Source of the DNA: a bacterium
GTDB lineage: Bacteria > Cyanobacteriota > Vampirovibrionia > Gastranaerophilales > Gastranaerophilaceae
DNA: 64,000 nucleotides
Reading direction: 5' to 3'
Assembly: GCA_017405375.1 (NCBI GenBank)
Contig: JAFRAO010000039.1
Location: 1 to 64,000 of the forward strand
A program made the position numbers and the translations under genes. Shown here in pieces: positions 34,463 through 43,723 of this stretch. Positions within the stretch are counted from its first letter, which is position 1. Each line of letters starts with the position of its first letter. Below the pieces are notes generated by a model. The model was not told where the DNA came from. It saw only the letters and a list, made by a program, of their open reading frames with translations, and did no database searches.

Positions 34463-34471
34463 TGTTATAAT
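34463..34471 (+). promoter_or_regulatory. Extended -10 promoter of the polysaccharide operon
   Basis: TGTTATAAT: a perfect TATAAT (34466-34471) with the TGn extension. A start site near 34478 would give a leader of about 19 bases to the ketoisomerase ATG. It probably drives the eight tightly packed genes to 43723. Confidence 0.55.
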
Positions 34472-34496
34472 TAAGTCGTCAATATGTTATCGGAGT

Positions 34497-34907
34497 ATGA
34501 AGTTGAATTACAAACTTATAGATATGAAAATCTTTGGCGATAATAGAGGAAAATTAATTTCACTTGAAGGCGAAAGTGATACTATTCCTTTTGATATCAA
34601 AAGAGTTTACTATATTTATGATACTGCGCCTGAACAGGATAGAGGAAGGCATGCTCATAGAGAATTGGAACAAGTTATTGTTGCAATTGATGGAGCTTGC
34701 CAATTTGTTCTTGATGATGGTAAAACTCGTGAAAAAGTTTGGCTAAATACACCTGAAAAAGGTCTGTACATCGGCAAAAACATGTGGAGAGAAATGAAAC
34801 ATTTTTCGTATGGGTGCAAACTAATGGTGTTAGCTAGTACTCATTATGATGAGAAAGAGTATATAAGAGATTATCAGGAATTTTTAAAAGAGGTTAATAA
34901 TGACTAA
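34497..34907 (+). CDS. Sugar 3,4-ketoisomerase (FdtA/WxcM family)
   Basis: 136-residue cupin. Motifs: GDNRGKLISLEG, FDIKRVYYIYDT, RGRHAHRELEQVIVAIDG (metal/active-site His), LNTPEKGLYIGKNMWREM and ASTHYDEKEYIRDY, all typical of dTDP-4-keto-6-deoxyglucose 3,4-ketoisomerases such as FdtA. It makes a 3-keto sugar that a DegT-type aminotransferase, present at 41486, can convert to a 3-amino sugar. ATG 34497 is chosen by alignment with the family N-terminus; an upstream in-frame extension contains the promoter. First gene of the operon, overlapping the next by 8 bases. Confidence 0.88.
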   Translation: MKLNYKLIDMKIFGDNRGKLISLEGESDTIPFDIKRVYYIYDTAPEQDRGRHAHRELEQVIVAIDGACQFVLDDGKTREKVWLNTPEKGLYIGKNMWREMKHFSYGCKLMVLASTHYDEKEYIRDYQEFLKEVNND

Positions 34908-35967
34908 AATTTTAATAGCAGGAGCTGGTGGTGCTCCATCGGAAGGGGTTATAAATTCCTTATTATTATCTAAAAAAGGGGAAGAAATAATTGGTATGGG
35001 CTCTGAACCTTCAGATTTAGTTTTATCAAATGCTAAAAGAAAATATTATGTTCCGTATGCAAATACTCAGGAATACAAAGATGCTCTTTTAAAAATTTTA
35101 AATAAAGAAAAACCTGATTTAATTCATTTTCAAAATGATTTAGAAGTTTTTCATGCATCTTTGTTGCGTGATGAAATTCACAAAACCGGTTGTAAAACGT
35201 TTATGCCGGAGCATAGTGTTATTGATACTTGTGTTAACAAATGGAAATCTTATCTGGCATTTAAATCTGCCGGTGTAAAAGTTCCTGTAAATATGCTGAT
35301 AAATAATGAAGAAGATTTAAAGGAAGCCTTTTCAAAATTGTCAGACAGTAATGGTAATGTATGGTTTAGAGCTTCATCAATCGGTGGTGGCGGAAAAGGT
35401 TCTATTCCAACAAATGATTATCAGTTGGCAAAGTGTTGGATTGACAGAGCAAATGGTTGGGGAGATTTTATTGCTGCGCAGATGCTAACTCCTGAAACTG
35501 TAACTTGGTTATCAATTTGGTATGAAGGTGAGTTAGTTGTCGCTCAGACAAGAAAAAGAACCGGTTGGATTCATGGTAACAGAAGTGCTTCAGGTGTAAC
35601 CGGTGTAACTAAAGTTGGAACAACTTGTTCTGATGAATTGGTGAATAAGATTGCAATTGATACAATAAAAGCTGTTTCAGACAAGCCTCATGGAATTTTT
35701 GGTGTTGATATGGCTTATGATAAGGAAGGCATACCTAATCCAACTGAAATTAATATATCCAGATTCTTTACAACAGTATTGTTCTTTACTCAAGCAGGGT
35801 TAAATATGCCTGAAATATTTAAAGACTTAGCACTATATCAAGAATTTCCGACTTTAAAAAATAAAATTAACCCTCTTGAAGATGGTCTTTTGTGGTTAAG
35901 AGGTATGGATACAAAACCAAGATTAATGAGAGCAGAAGACTTTGAAAAAGAGGTGCTTTATCTGTAA
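34900..35967 (+). CDS. ATP-grasp carboxylate ligase
   Basis: 355 residues. A pre-ATP-grasp Rossmann-like start (KILIAGAGGAPSEGVINSLL) is followed by an ATP-grasp core with the Gly-rich loop ASSIGGGGKGS (about 165-175) and the metal-binding PTEINISRFF near 285. Such enzymes activate a carboxylate as acyl phosphate and join it to an amine or thiol. In this locus it may attach an amino acid or acid to an amino sugar; the substrate is inference. It overlaps its neighbours by 8 and 1 bases. Confidence 0.8.
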   Translation: MTKILIAGAGGAPSEGVINSLLLSKKGEEIIGMGSEPSDLVLSNAKRKYYVPYANTQEYKDALLKILNKEKPDLIHFQNDLEVFHASLLRDEIHKTGCKTFMPEHSVIDTCVNKWKSYLAFKSAGVKVPVNMLINNEEDLKEAFSKLSDSNGNVWFRASSIGGGGKGSIPTNDYQLAKCWIDRANGWGDFIAAQMLTPETVTWLSIWYEGELVVAQTRKRTGWIHGNRSASGVTGVTKVGTTCSDELVNKIAIDTIKAVSDKPHGIFGVDMAYDKEGIPNPTEINISRFFTTVLFFTQAGLNMPEIFKDLALYQEFPTLKNKINPLEDGLLWLRGMDTKPRLMRAEDFEKEVLYL

Positions 35968-36875
35968 TGAATATTTTAATTACCGGTGCAACCGGTTTTA
36001 TTGGTAAAAGTTTCCTAAAATATATTAAAGAGCAAAAGTTATTTGAACAGGATAATATTATCTTGTTGTCTTCAAAAAAAATAGACGATTATCAATGTAT
36101 TTTACATAATAACTATACTTTTACAAAAGAGGATTTTATAAAATCAGGTATAAATGCTATTGATATTGTTTTTCATCTTGGTGCAGCTGCTCCAAAAACT
36201 AAAAATGAATTTGGGGTTGAATTCGGATATAAGTTTTCGACAAATGTCATAAATACTGCGTATTTATTAAATAATTTGCCATCTGTTCCAAGCAAATTTA
36301 TATTTATAAGTAGTACTTCAGTGTATAAGCAGGAAGCCAAAATAGATGAAAATACTCTAATTCAAACTGAAGATTTGTACGGTGCATCAAAAATCCTATG
36401 TGAAAAATATTTGGAAGAAAAATCTCGCGAATTGGGTTTTACTTTGCAAATATTGAGATTGGGACAAATATACGGAGAGGGTGAAGAATCTTATTCAAAA
36501 ATTGTTTCATTTTTTGTAAAACAAATTTTAAATGATAAGCCTATTACCGTTTTTGGAACAGGAAATGAAACACGTAGTATGCTGTATGTAAAAGACTGTG
36601 TAAAGTGTATTGCTAAGGCGGTTGATTTTGATGAATATATAGGACCATGTAATATTGCGTCTTCTCAATCAATTGCAGTAAATGAGTTAGTTTCTTTAAT
36701 ATATAAAATATTAAAGAAACCTGAAAATGTTACTATTAATTCAGAATATAATTCAACATCAGTTTTGTATAATAATAGCAAAATGAAAAAATATTATAAA
36801 ATTGATGAAACTCCTATTGAGCTTGGTATAGAAAATTATGTTAAATACTATGAGGAGTTGTTATGCAAGTTGTAG
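35967..36875 (+). CDS. NAD-dependent epimerase/dehydratase (extended SDR)
   Basis: 302 residues. NAD-binding motif GATGFIGKSF at 6-15, the catalytic Ser/Thr in FISSTSVYK (about 113), YGASK (about 136-140) and GTGNETRSMLYVKDC (about 193). It modifies a nucleotide sugar by epimerisation, dehydration or reduction; the precise reaction cannot be read from sequence. It overlaps the ATP-grasp gene by 1 base and the ThDP gene by 13 bases, so it is translationally coupled. Confidence 0.9.
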   Translation: MNILITGATGFIGKSFLKYIKEQKLFEQDNIILLSSKKIDDYQCILHNNYTFTKEDFIKSGINAIDIVFHLGAAAPKTKNEFGVEFGYKFSTNVINTAYLLNNLPSVPSKFIFISSTSVYKQEAKIDENTLIQTEDLYGASKILCEKYLEEKSRELGFTLQILRLGQIYGEGEESYSKIVSFFVKQILNDKPITVFGTGNETRSMLYVKDCVKCIAKAVDFDEYIGPCNIASSQSIAVNELVSLIYKILKKPENVTINSEYNSTSVLYNNSKMKKYYKIDETPIELGIENYVKYYEELLCKL

Positions 36876-38527
36876 ATTTAATTACTGAATTTTTAAAAAA
36901 TCATAAAGTAAAGCATGTTTTCGGATATCAAGGTGGTGGAATTTTACCATTAATTCATAGTATTTGTAAGTCAGATAGCATTGATTATGTTCAAACATAC
37001 CATGAGCAAGCTGCAGGTTTTGCAGCAGACGGATATGCAAGAATTACAGAAAATTTGGGAGTGGCACTTGCAACCAATGGACCCGGAGCTACGAATTTAG
37101 TTTCAGCTATTGCTAATTCATATTTTGATTTCAGTCCTTGTATATTTTTTACCGGTCAAGTGAATACTTTTGATATAAATAAAGTTGCAAATGTAAGGCA
37201 GAACGGGTTTCAAGAAATTGATACAGTTTCTTTGGTAAAAGATATAACAAAATATGCCGTAAGAATTGAAAAAGAATCAGAAATATTGAATGAATTACAA
37301 AAAGCATATAAAATTGCTACAACAGCCCCAAAAGGACCTGTATTAATAGATTTGCCGTTAAATATACAAAAAGCTGAGATAGATGAAAACTTATTAAAAT
37401 CTCACAATGTGTATAGTGAAGTTAATAATCTTTCACAAAAAAGTATAAATAAATTTATTGAAATGTTATCAAATTCTGTTAGACCTGTTGTTGTTGCAGG
37501 TGGTGGTATTAAATTATCAGGAGCACAAAAAGAATTTGCTGAATTTATTGAAAAAACGAATATTCCAAGAGTTTCCACCTTAAATGGATTAGATGTTTAT
37601 TCTAAAAATAATTTTGGTTTTTGTGGATTATATGGTTTAAATGAGGCAAATTTAGCTATAAATAAGTCAGATTTGCTAATTATTTTTGGTTCGCGTTTAT
37701 CAAAAAGACAAATCGGGATAAAAGATAAATATGCACCTAATGCAAAAATAATTCAAATAGATGTAAATACTGATGAACTTGGCAGAGTTTTAGAAAATGA
37801 ATTGAGTATAAATGCGGATATTAAAAACTTTTTGTCCTATTTATTGCAAAAATTAAATAGTGAAAATTTAAAAAATTATAATGGCTGGTTAGAGGAAATA
37901 ATAAATTTAAAACAAAAGTATTCTTCAAAAATTGAGTATAATAATAAAGATGTAAGACCGGTTGAATTTGTAAAAACCGTATCAAATTATATTTCAGATT
38001 CTGCAAATATTATTTTTGATGTAGGGCAAAATCAAATGTGGTGTGCTCAAGCATTACATGTAAAAAAACGTCAAAGTATAATCTCTTCGGGCGGACTTGG
38101 TTGTATGGGGTTTTCGTTACCTGCTGCAGTTGGTGCATATTATGCAAATGGCAATCAGACTATTGCTTTTATGGGTGATGGGGGATTGCAGATGAATCTG
38201 CAAGAATTACAGTTAGTTTCTCAAAATAAATTACCGATTAAAATTGTTGTTTTTAATAATACTTCATTGGGTATGATTCAAGAAGTTCAAATGAAATTTG
38301 CAAATAAAGAATATTTTGGAACCAAAATCGGATATAGTACTGTTAATTTAGAAAAATTAGCGAATTGTTATGATATAAATTTTGTGTCAATCAAAAATCA
38401 AAATGATATAAAAACATTGGAAGAAAAATTTAAAGATAATAATTCATATATTGTAGAAATAGTTATGACAGAAACTCCGACAAGGTTACAAACTCAGTAC
38501 GACGAGGTTAAAGAATATGAAAACTAA
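36863..38527 (+). CDS. ThDP-dependent enzyme of the acetolactate-synthase family
   Basis: 554 residues with all three ThDP-enzyme domains. The catalytic Glu is in YHEQAAGFAADGYAR (about 47-61), the central domain has VVVAGGGIKLSGA, and the ThDP-binding motif GDGGLQMNLQELQ...VVFNN spans about 430-460. It resembles IlvB, but no small regulatory subunit is present and it lies inside a sugar operon. Enzymes such as YerE use the same fold to add a two-carbon unit from pyruvate to a keto sugar, making a branched sugar. That role here is inference. It overlaps both neighbours. Confidence 0.82.
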   Translation: MQVVDLITEFLKNHKVKHVFGYQGGGILPLIHSICKSDSIDYVQTYHEQAAGFAADGYARITENLGVALATNGPGATNLVSAIANSYFDFSPCIFFTGQVNTFDINKVANVRQNGFQEIDTVSLVKDITKYAVRIEKESEILNELQKAYKIATTAPKGPVLIDLPLNIQKAEIDENLLKSHNVYSEVNNLSQKSINKFIEMLSNSVRPVVVAGGGIKLSGAQKEFAEFIEKTNIPRVSTLNGLDVYSKNNFGFCGLYGLNEANLAINKSDLLIIFGSRLSKRQIGIKDKYAPNAKIIQIDVNTDELGRVLENELSINADIKNFLSYLLQKLNSENLKNYNGWLEEIINLKQKYSSKIEYNNKDVRPVEFVKTVSNYISDSANIIFDVGQNQMWCAQALHVKKRQSIISSGGLGCMGFSLPAAVGAYYANGNQTIAFMGDGGLQMNLQELQLVSQNKLPIKIVVFNNTSLGMIQEVQMKFANKEYFGTKIGYSTVNLEKLANCYDINFVSIKNQNDIKTLEEKFKDNNSYIVEIVMTETPTRLQTQYDEVKEYEN

Positions 38528-39122
38528 TATATTTTTTGATTTTGACGGAACTCTTGTTGATGCTTCGGATAGACTCTATAATTTGTTTATAAATTTGATT
38601 CCTGAATGTAATTTTACAAAAGACGAATATTGGAATTTGAAACGAAATAAAATTAACCATCAAGATATAATAAAAAAATATTTTCCTTCTTATGATTATG
38701 AAAAATTTAATAAAAATTGGTTAGATTTAATTGAATCGGATGAATATTTGTTATATGATAAATTGTATCCTGATGCTGTAGAACTTTTACAGAATTTAAG
38801 TAAGAACAACTGTTTGTATTTAGTAACTGCTCGTCAGTCAAAAAATAAATTAATATCAGAGTTAGAAAGGTTTGGTATTTTAAAATATTTTACGGAAGTT
38901 TTAGTTACTGAACAAAAATATACAAAAAAAGAGTTGATAAAACCTTACTTAAGCGGAGAAGATTTAATGATTGGTGATACAGGCAAAGATATAAATACAG
39001 GAAAAGAATTGGGTATGAATACTGTTGCTGTTACTTATGGATTCCTGTCTGAATCAGCATTACAAAAATATAATCCTGATAAAATTATCAGTAATTTATA
39101 TGAAGTAGTTAATTATGGCTAA
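38517..39122 (+). CDS. HAD-superfamily phosphatase
   Basis: 201 residues. Motif I FDFDGTLVDASDRL (about 7-20) with both Asp, motif II TARQSKN (about 105), and motif IV LMIGDTGKDINTGKE (about 152-166). This is the phosphoglycolate phosphatase/GmhB-like class. In the operon it probably removes phosphate from a sugar or acid intermediate; the substrate is unknown. It overlaps the ThDP gene by 11 bases. Confidence 0.87.
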   Translation: MKTNIFFDFDGTLVDASDRLYNLFINLIPECNFTKDEYWNLKRNKINHQDIIKKYFPSYDYEKFNKNWLDLIESDEYLLYDKLYPDAVELLQNLSKNNCLYLVTARQSKNKLISELERFGILKYFTEVLVTEQKYTKKELIKPYLSGEDLMIGDTGKDINTGKELGMNTVAVTYGFLSESALQKYNPDKIISNLYEVVNYG

Positions 39123-39151
39123 AATATTATCGATTAGGGAAATCTGTTTTA

Positions 39152-41470
39152 GTGAATAAAAAATTTATAAAAAAGTGTGAAAAATTTATAGAAGAAAATC
39201 AAAAATGTCTTGAATATCAGATAAACAATTTGGAAAATATTGAAGATATTGAAGAACGAATTGATTATGCAACCGGATTAGCAATAGAGCTTACTTATAA
39301 AAATATTGGTTATTTTTATTCGACAAAGTTAGAAAAAGTTTTTACTGATTTTGCCAAAAGTATAAATGTAGATTTACCGGCAGAATACAAAAAAAAATCT
39401 TTTTTGCATGTCGCTACAACTTTTTATAAAACCGGTGGTCATTCAAGAGTGATTGAACGTTGGATTAAATATGCCGATGAAAATCAATCACATTCAATCG
39501 TATTGATAAATCAAGGTGATTTAGAAATCCCTGATTACGTAAAGAATATTGTAAATAGTAAAAATGGCAATATTCATATAATTGAGTCAAGTCTTTCTGT
39601 GAAAGAAAAAGCTATTATGCTAAGACAGTTGGCATCGAAATTTGAATATATAGTTTTGCATACGCACATGGAAGATCCGGTTGCGACTATAGCTTTTGGA
39701 ACGAATGACTTTAAAAGACCCGTATTATTATATAATCACGCAGAACATTTATTTTGGTTAGGTAAATCTGTTGCTGATTTAGTTCTTGAAATAGGTGCTT
39801 CAAAAGAAATATCAAAAAATAAACGCTTAATTGGTAATACTTTTGAATTTGGAATTCCACAAGAATTTGAATATGTGGATAAGTCAAAAGACATGTTTGA
39901 ATGCCGTAGAAAATTAAGTATTAATGAAAATAAAAAAATAATCACATTAATCGGCGGCGAAAATAAATTTATATCCTTTAACGGTAAAAATATTTCGGAT
40001 ATATTAAAAAAATTAGTACTAAAAAGAAATGACCTTGAAATTTATCTGATAGGCCCGTCAAATACTAATCCTTATTGGGCAAAAGTTGAAAAAAAATCAA
40101 AAGGGAGGATTCATGTCATAGGGCAGGTTGATTACGGTAATGCATTATACGATTATATTAATTCTTCAAATTTAATAATTTCTTCTTGGCCTATGGGAGG
40201 TGGAACTATTGTCAATGATGTTTTATGCTGTAAAAAACCATATCTTCATTTGATAAATCCTTTCGGTCATTTAAAATATTTAGAAAATACTGATAGTATT
40301 TGTAAAGACGAACAAGAATTAATTGCTCAAGCATTGAAATGTTTAGATAATTCGGATTATGCAAATAGCATATTTGTAAAAATTCAAAATAGTTTTGATA
40401 AATATTGTAACAAGGATATATTTAAGCAAAAATTAGAAGAATTAATAACGATAGTACCAAATGAACACAAAGTTTTGGATTTAAGTCATGAAATTGAGCC
40501 CAAAGATATTGACGAGCATGTACTATTGTTAAATACTGTTTATAACGAAGATTTCAAAAATTTTGTTAAAAGAAACAAGTTTAAATTATTTGATATAACA
40601 AAAACTAAGACCCAAAAAACATTTACTGTTTTCGGAATTAAATTTACAATAAAAAGAAAAAAACGAATAAGAAAATATAAATATTCATTATTTAAGAAAA
40701 AATATGATTTGATTGTATCAATAGGAGAAGATTGTGCTTGCTCATCTTATTTAAGAAGATGTGCTTTACAAAATTATTCTTACCCGTTTGATTGGCTTAC
40801 GAAAGCTCCGTTTAAAAATAGAATAAAATTGTTGCTAAATAACTTTGATGGTTTTATGGATAAAAATAATCTTCATAAAATTCCTAAGAATACAATCGGA
40901 CCTGTTGACAAAAAGTGTGATTACTATGAAGATACTCTAAATGATATTTATTTTTATCATGATTTTAGAGTTAACCATAATTTTGATGAAGAATATGATA
41001 TTGTAAGGGAGAAGTTTGATAGAAGAATAAATAGGTTATATGAAGAAATTGAAAAATCAAATCAAGTGTTATTTGTTTGGTGGAGTAGGGATAAGCATAT
41101 AGAAAATGCCATATTAGAAAAAGCCTATGAAGATTTATCTGTAAAGTTTAAGAGGAAAAATATTAATATTCTTGTAATTGAATACGGTGATAAAGAGAAT
41201 GTTGTTGAATTAAAAAATAAGCATATTTTAAAAATGCAGTATGATAATATTTCATACAAATCAGATCCGGCATGGAGTATTGTTATGGGTCATGAAGAAA
41301 ACAATATGAATGTTTTTTTGAATATAAAATTAAAACATGATTTAAGTTGGTATTTTAAATCTGCAAATTATGAAATTAAAAAATATTTTATAAAATTTTT
41401 TCCTTTCATTTCTAATAAAGATATGTTATTAAAGAATTTAGAATTTGAATTTAAGAAAAATAAATTATAA
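39152..41470 (+). CDS. Glycosyltransferase-DUF1796 fusion protein
   Basis: 772 residues, GTG start with AGGGA about 10 bases upstream. Residues 1-430 look like a GT-B glycosyltransferase (FYKTGGHSRVIERW, IYLIGPSNTNPYW, SWPMGGGTIVNDVLC as donor-binding region). A linker has KTFTVFGIKFTIKRKKR (about 490-506). Residues 525-772 match the DUF1796 putative papain-like domain (YDLIVSIGEDCACSSYLRR...YPFDWLTK, then VFVWWSRDKH). The Cys in EDCACSS may be the nucleophile. DUF1796 is usually separate; its chemistry is unproven. It could be a bifunctional transferase in surface polysaccharide assembly. Confidence 0.78.
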   Translation: MNKKFIKKCEKFIEENQKCLEYQINNLENIEDIEERIDYATGLAIELTYKNIGYFYSTKLEKVFTDFAKSINVDLPAEYKKKSFLHVATTFYKTGGHSRVIERWIKYADENQSHSIVLINQGDLEIPDYVKNIVNSKNGNIHIIESSLSVKEKAIMLRQLASKFEYIVLHTHMEDPVATIAFGTNDFKRPVLLYNHAEHLFWLGKSVADLVLEIGASKEISKNKRLIGNTFEFGIPQEFEYVDKSKDMFECRRKLSINENKKIITLIGGENKFISFNGKNISDILKKLVLKRNDLEIYLIGPSNTNPYWAKVEKKSKGRIHVIGQVDYGNALYDYINSSNLIISSWPMGGGTIVNDVLCCKKPYLHLINPFGHLKYLENTDSICKDEQELIAQALKCLDNSDYANSIFVKIQNSFDKYCNKDIFKQKLEELITIVPNEHKVLDLSHEIEPKDIDEHVLLLNTVYNEDFKNFVKRNKFKLFDITKTKTQKTFTVFGIKFTIKRKKRIRKYKYSLFKKKYDLIVSIGEDCACSSYLRRCALQNYSYPFDWLTKAPFKNRIKLLLNNFDGFMDKNNLHKIPKNTIGPVDKKCDYYEDTLNDIYFYHDFRVNHNFDEEYDIVREKFDRRINRLYEEIEKSNQVLFVWWSRDKHIENAILEKAYEDLSVKFKRKNINILVIEYGDKENVVELKNKHILKMQYDNISYKSDPAWSIVMGHEENNMNVFLNIKLKHDLSWYFKSANYEIKKYFIKFFPFISNKDMLLKNLEFEFKKNKL

Positions 41471-41485
41471 TACGGAGAATAAAAA

Positions 41486-42571
41486 ATGGTAGATTTTTTA
41501 AATTTAGGAAAAATAAATAATCGTTTTAGAAATGAAATTGATAACAGAATTAAAACTATTTTGGATAAGGGTTGGTATTTACAAGGCGAAGAAAATGAAA
41601 AATTTACGTCTGATTTTGCAAAATTTTGTGGATGTAAATATTGTGTTGGAGTAGCAAATGGTTTAGATGCACTAAATTTAATAATTCGTGCCTATGGATT
41701 TGGTGTTGGTGATGAAATTATAGTTCCTGCAAATACTTATATTGCATCTATTCTTGCAATTTCACAAAACGGTTGTACTCCTGTTTTAGTTGAACCTGAT
41801 ATTAATACTTATAATATTAATCCTGATTTAATAGAAGAAAAAATTACTGATAAAACAAAAGCTATAATGGTTGTGCATTTGTATGGTCAAGCTGTACAAA
41901 TGGATAAGATATGGGAATTGGCGAAGAAATATAATCTTAAAGTAATAGAAGATTCGGCACAAGCGCATGGAGCTATGTATAACGGAAGAAATACCGGCAA
42001 TTTAGGTGATGCTTCAGGATTTTCATTCTATCCCGGTAAAAACTTAGGCTGTATGGGTGATGGTGGTTGTGTAACCACAAATGACGAAAATTTATATAAA
42101 AAAGTTAAGGCTATTGCGAATTATGGTTCAGATAAAAAATATCATCATATCTATAAAGGTGTTAATTCTCGTTTAGATGAAATTCAAGCTGCAGTTTTGG
42201 ATATTAAGCTAAAATATCTGACAAAAGACAATGAAAAACGTAGAGAAATTGCAAAATATTATAGAGAAAATATTAAAAATTCGAAAATAATTTTACCAAA
42301 GGTGTATAGTGAAGATGCTCATGTATGGCACGTATTTGTTGTAAGGACTGAAAATAGGGACAAATTACAAAAATACTTAAAAGAAAACGATGTTCAGACA
42401 TTGATTCATTATCCTACACCTCCGCATAAACAAGGCGCATACAGTGAATGGGAAAAATTTTCTTATCCTGTTTGTGAAGAAATTCATAGAACAGTTTTAA
42501 GTTTGCCAATTTCGCCGGTATTAACTGATGATGAAATTATAAAAGTTGTTGAAGTTATAAATAAATATTAA
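41486..42571 (+). CDS. DegT/DnrJ/EryC1 sugar aminotransferase
   Basis: 361-residue PLP enzyme. [27 protein letters not shown] (about 151-161) and the PLP lysine in [16 protein letters not shown] (about 179-194) are family motifs. With the FdtA-type ketoisomerase it should form a 3-amino-3-deoxy sugar (FdtB/QdtB-like), with glutamate as donor. ACGGAG precedes ATG. There is a 15-base gap from the fusion gene and 12 to the GT2. Confidence 0.92.
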   Translation: MVDFLNLGKINNRFRNEIDNRIKTILDKGWYLQGEENEKFTSDFAKFCGCKYCVGVANGLDALNLIIRAYGFGVGDEIIVPANTYIASILAISQNGCTPVLVEPDINTYNINPDLIEEKITDKTKAIMVVHLYGQAVQMDKIWELAKKYNLKVIEDSAQAHGAMYNGRNTGNLGDASGFSFYPGKNLGCMGDGGCVTTNDENLYKKVKAIANYGSDKKYHHIYKGVNSRLDEIQAAVLDIKLKYLTKDNEKRREIAKYYRENIKNSKIILPKVYSEDAHVWHVFVVRTENRDKLQKYLKENDVQTLIHYPTPPHKQGAYSEWEKFSYPVCEEIHRTVLSLPISPVLTDDEIIKVVEVINKY

Positions 42572-42583
42572 AGAGGACAAAAG

Positions 42584-43723
42584 ATGACATATACGTTAAA
42601 TGATATACAGGTTTTTATGCCGACTTATAACAGGCCTGAGCTTTTAAGAGAAGCTATTAAAAGTTTGATTAATCAATCAGCCGGTGTTCCAAATATTACT
42701 GTTATTAACAATGGAACACTCCAAAAAACTACTGATATTATTAATGAATTTAAAGATTATGGAGTTAGTGAAATTAAATCAACAGGTGAATTATTTTCAA
42801 GTATGGATAAAGCTGCAGAATTAGTCGAATCACCTTATGTTATGATATTTCACGATGATGATATTTTAAATTCAAAATATCTTGAGTATGCTATTAAAGC
42901 ATTAAATACATACGATAATATTGCATTTATAACAACACGAACTAAAGATTTTACAAATCAAGATGAAATTGATTTATCTCCGGCCGGTGATGACTTTTAT
43001 ATGTTCGATAGTAAAAAAGAATTTTCTCAATTTATGTATTTGAATGAGCTTATTGCTATGCAGACTGCAATATATAACGTGAATTTGTTTAAAAAATACC
43101 GGAGAAATTTTGATTTGTACGGTAAATTCTGTGATTGGCCATATTTGGTTAAATTGTCTGAATATGGTAAAGTTATTGTTTTCAATGATAAAAAGATGTT
43201 CAATGTCCGTATTCACCCTGCACAATACACAAATGATTCAACTTCAGGATTAAGTTTAGAACAGTTAATAAATTGGCATAAGCAATTTTATGATTCAATG
43301 GAAACCAGTGAAAATAACTTGTTGTCAAATTATATTTTCTATACAAAATTTCATATATTGTTTGAAGGTGCATACAATAATTTGATTAGTTCAAAGGCAA
43401 GAAATGAATTTTCTTTTGAAAATGCTATCAAAAAAGCTGAAAATATAATTGGATTTAATCTAAACGATTTGTTGTATAATAAATCTATTTTAATTGTTCC
43501 TATACAAAAATATATTGAAAATAAAAATTATTATAAAAATTTTCAAAAAATTCCTGAAGATAGAAATATAGCAGCTTCTGATTTTGCAAAGTTTGTTTTA
43601 GTTAATACTATTGAATATATTAAAGATGTTTATATTGATAAAAAAGATTCCCATAAAACAATAAACATCTTTGGTGTTAAATTTAAAATAAAAAAATCTC
43701 TTTTACCAAAAATAATGCGTTAA
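42584..43723 (+). CDS. GT2-family glycosyltransferase
   Basis: 379 residues. GT-A start VFMPTYNRPELLREAIKSLI (about 10-29), nucleotide-binding INNGT and the metal-binding FHDDDIL (about 89-95) show a GT2 transferase. The C-terminus ends in KTINIFGVKFKIKKSLL, the same aromatic/basic motif found in the linker of the fusion protein at 39152. AGAGGAC precedes ATG. Last gene of the operon; its stop overlaps the convergent GT2 stop (43720-43723). Acceptor is unknown. Confidence 0.88.
   Translation: MTYTLNDIQVFMPTYNRPELLREAIKSLINQSAGVPNITVINNGTLQKTTDIINEFKDYGVSEIKSTGELFSSMDKAAELVESPYVMIFHDDDILNSKYLEYAIKALNTYDNIAFITTRTKDFTNQDEIDLSPAGDDFYMFDSKKEFSQFMYLNELIAMQTAIYNVNLFKKYRRNFDLYGKFCDWPYLVKLSEYGKVIVFNDKKMFNVRIHPAQYTNDSTSGLSLEQLINWHKQFYDSMETSENNLLSNYIFYTKFHILFEGAYNNLISSKARNEFSFENAIKKAENIIGFNLNDLLYNKSILIVPIQKYIENKNYYKNFQKIPEDRNIAASDFAKFVLVNTIEYIKDVYIDKKDSHKTINIFGVKFKIKKSLLPKIMR

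Noticed and set aside
36863-38527. Reading the ThDP gene simply as ilvB of branched-chain amino acid synthesis
   Set aside because: No ilvN/ilvC nearby and it sits with overlaps on both sides in a sugar-modification operon; not excluded, but less likely.
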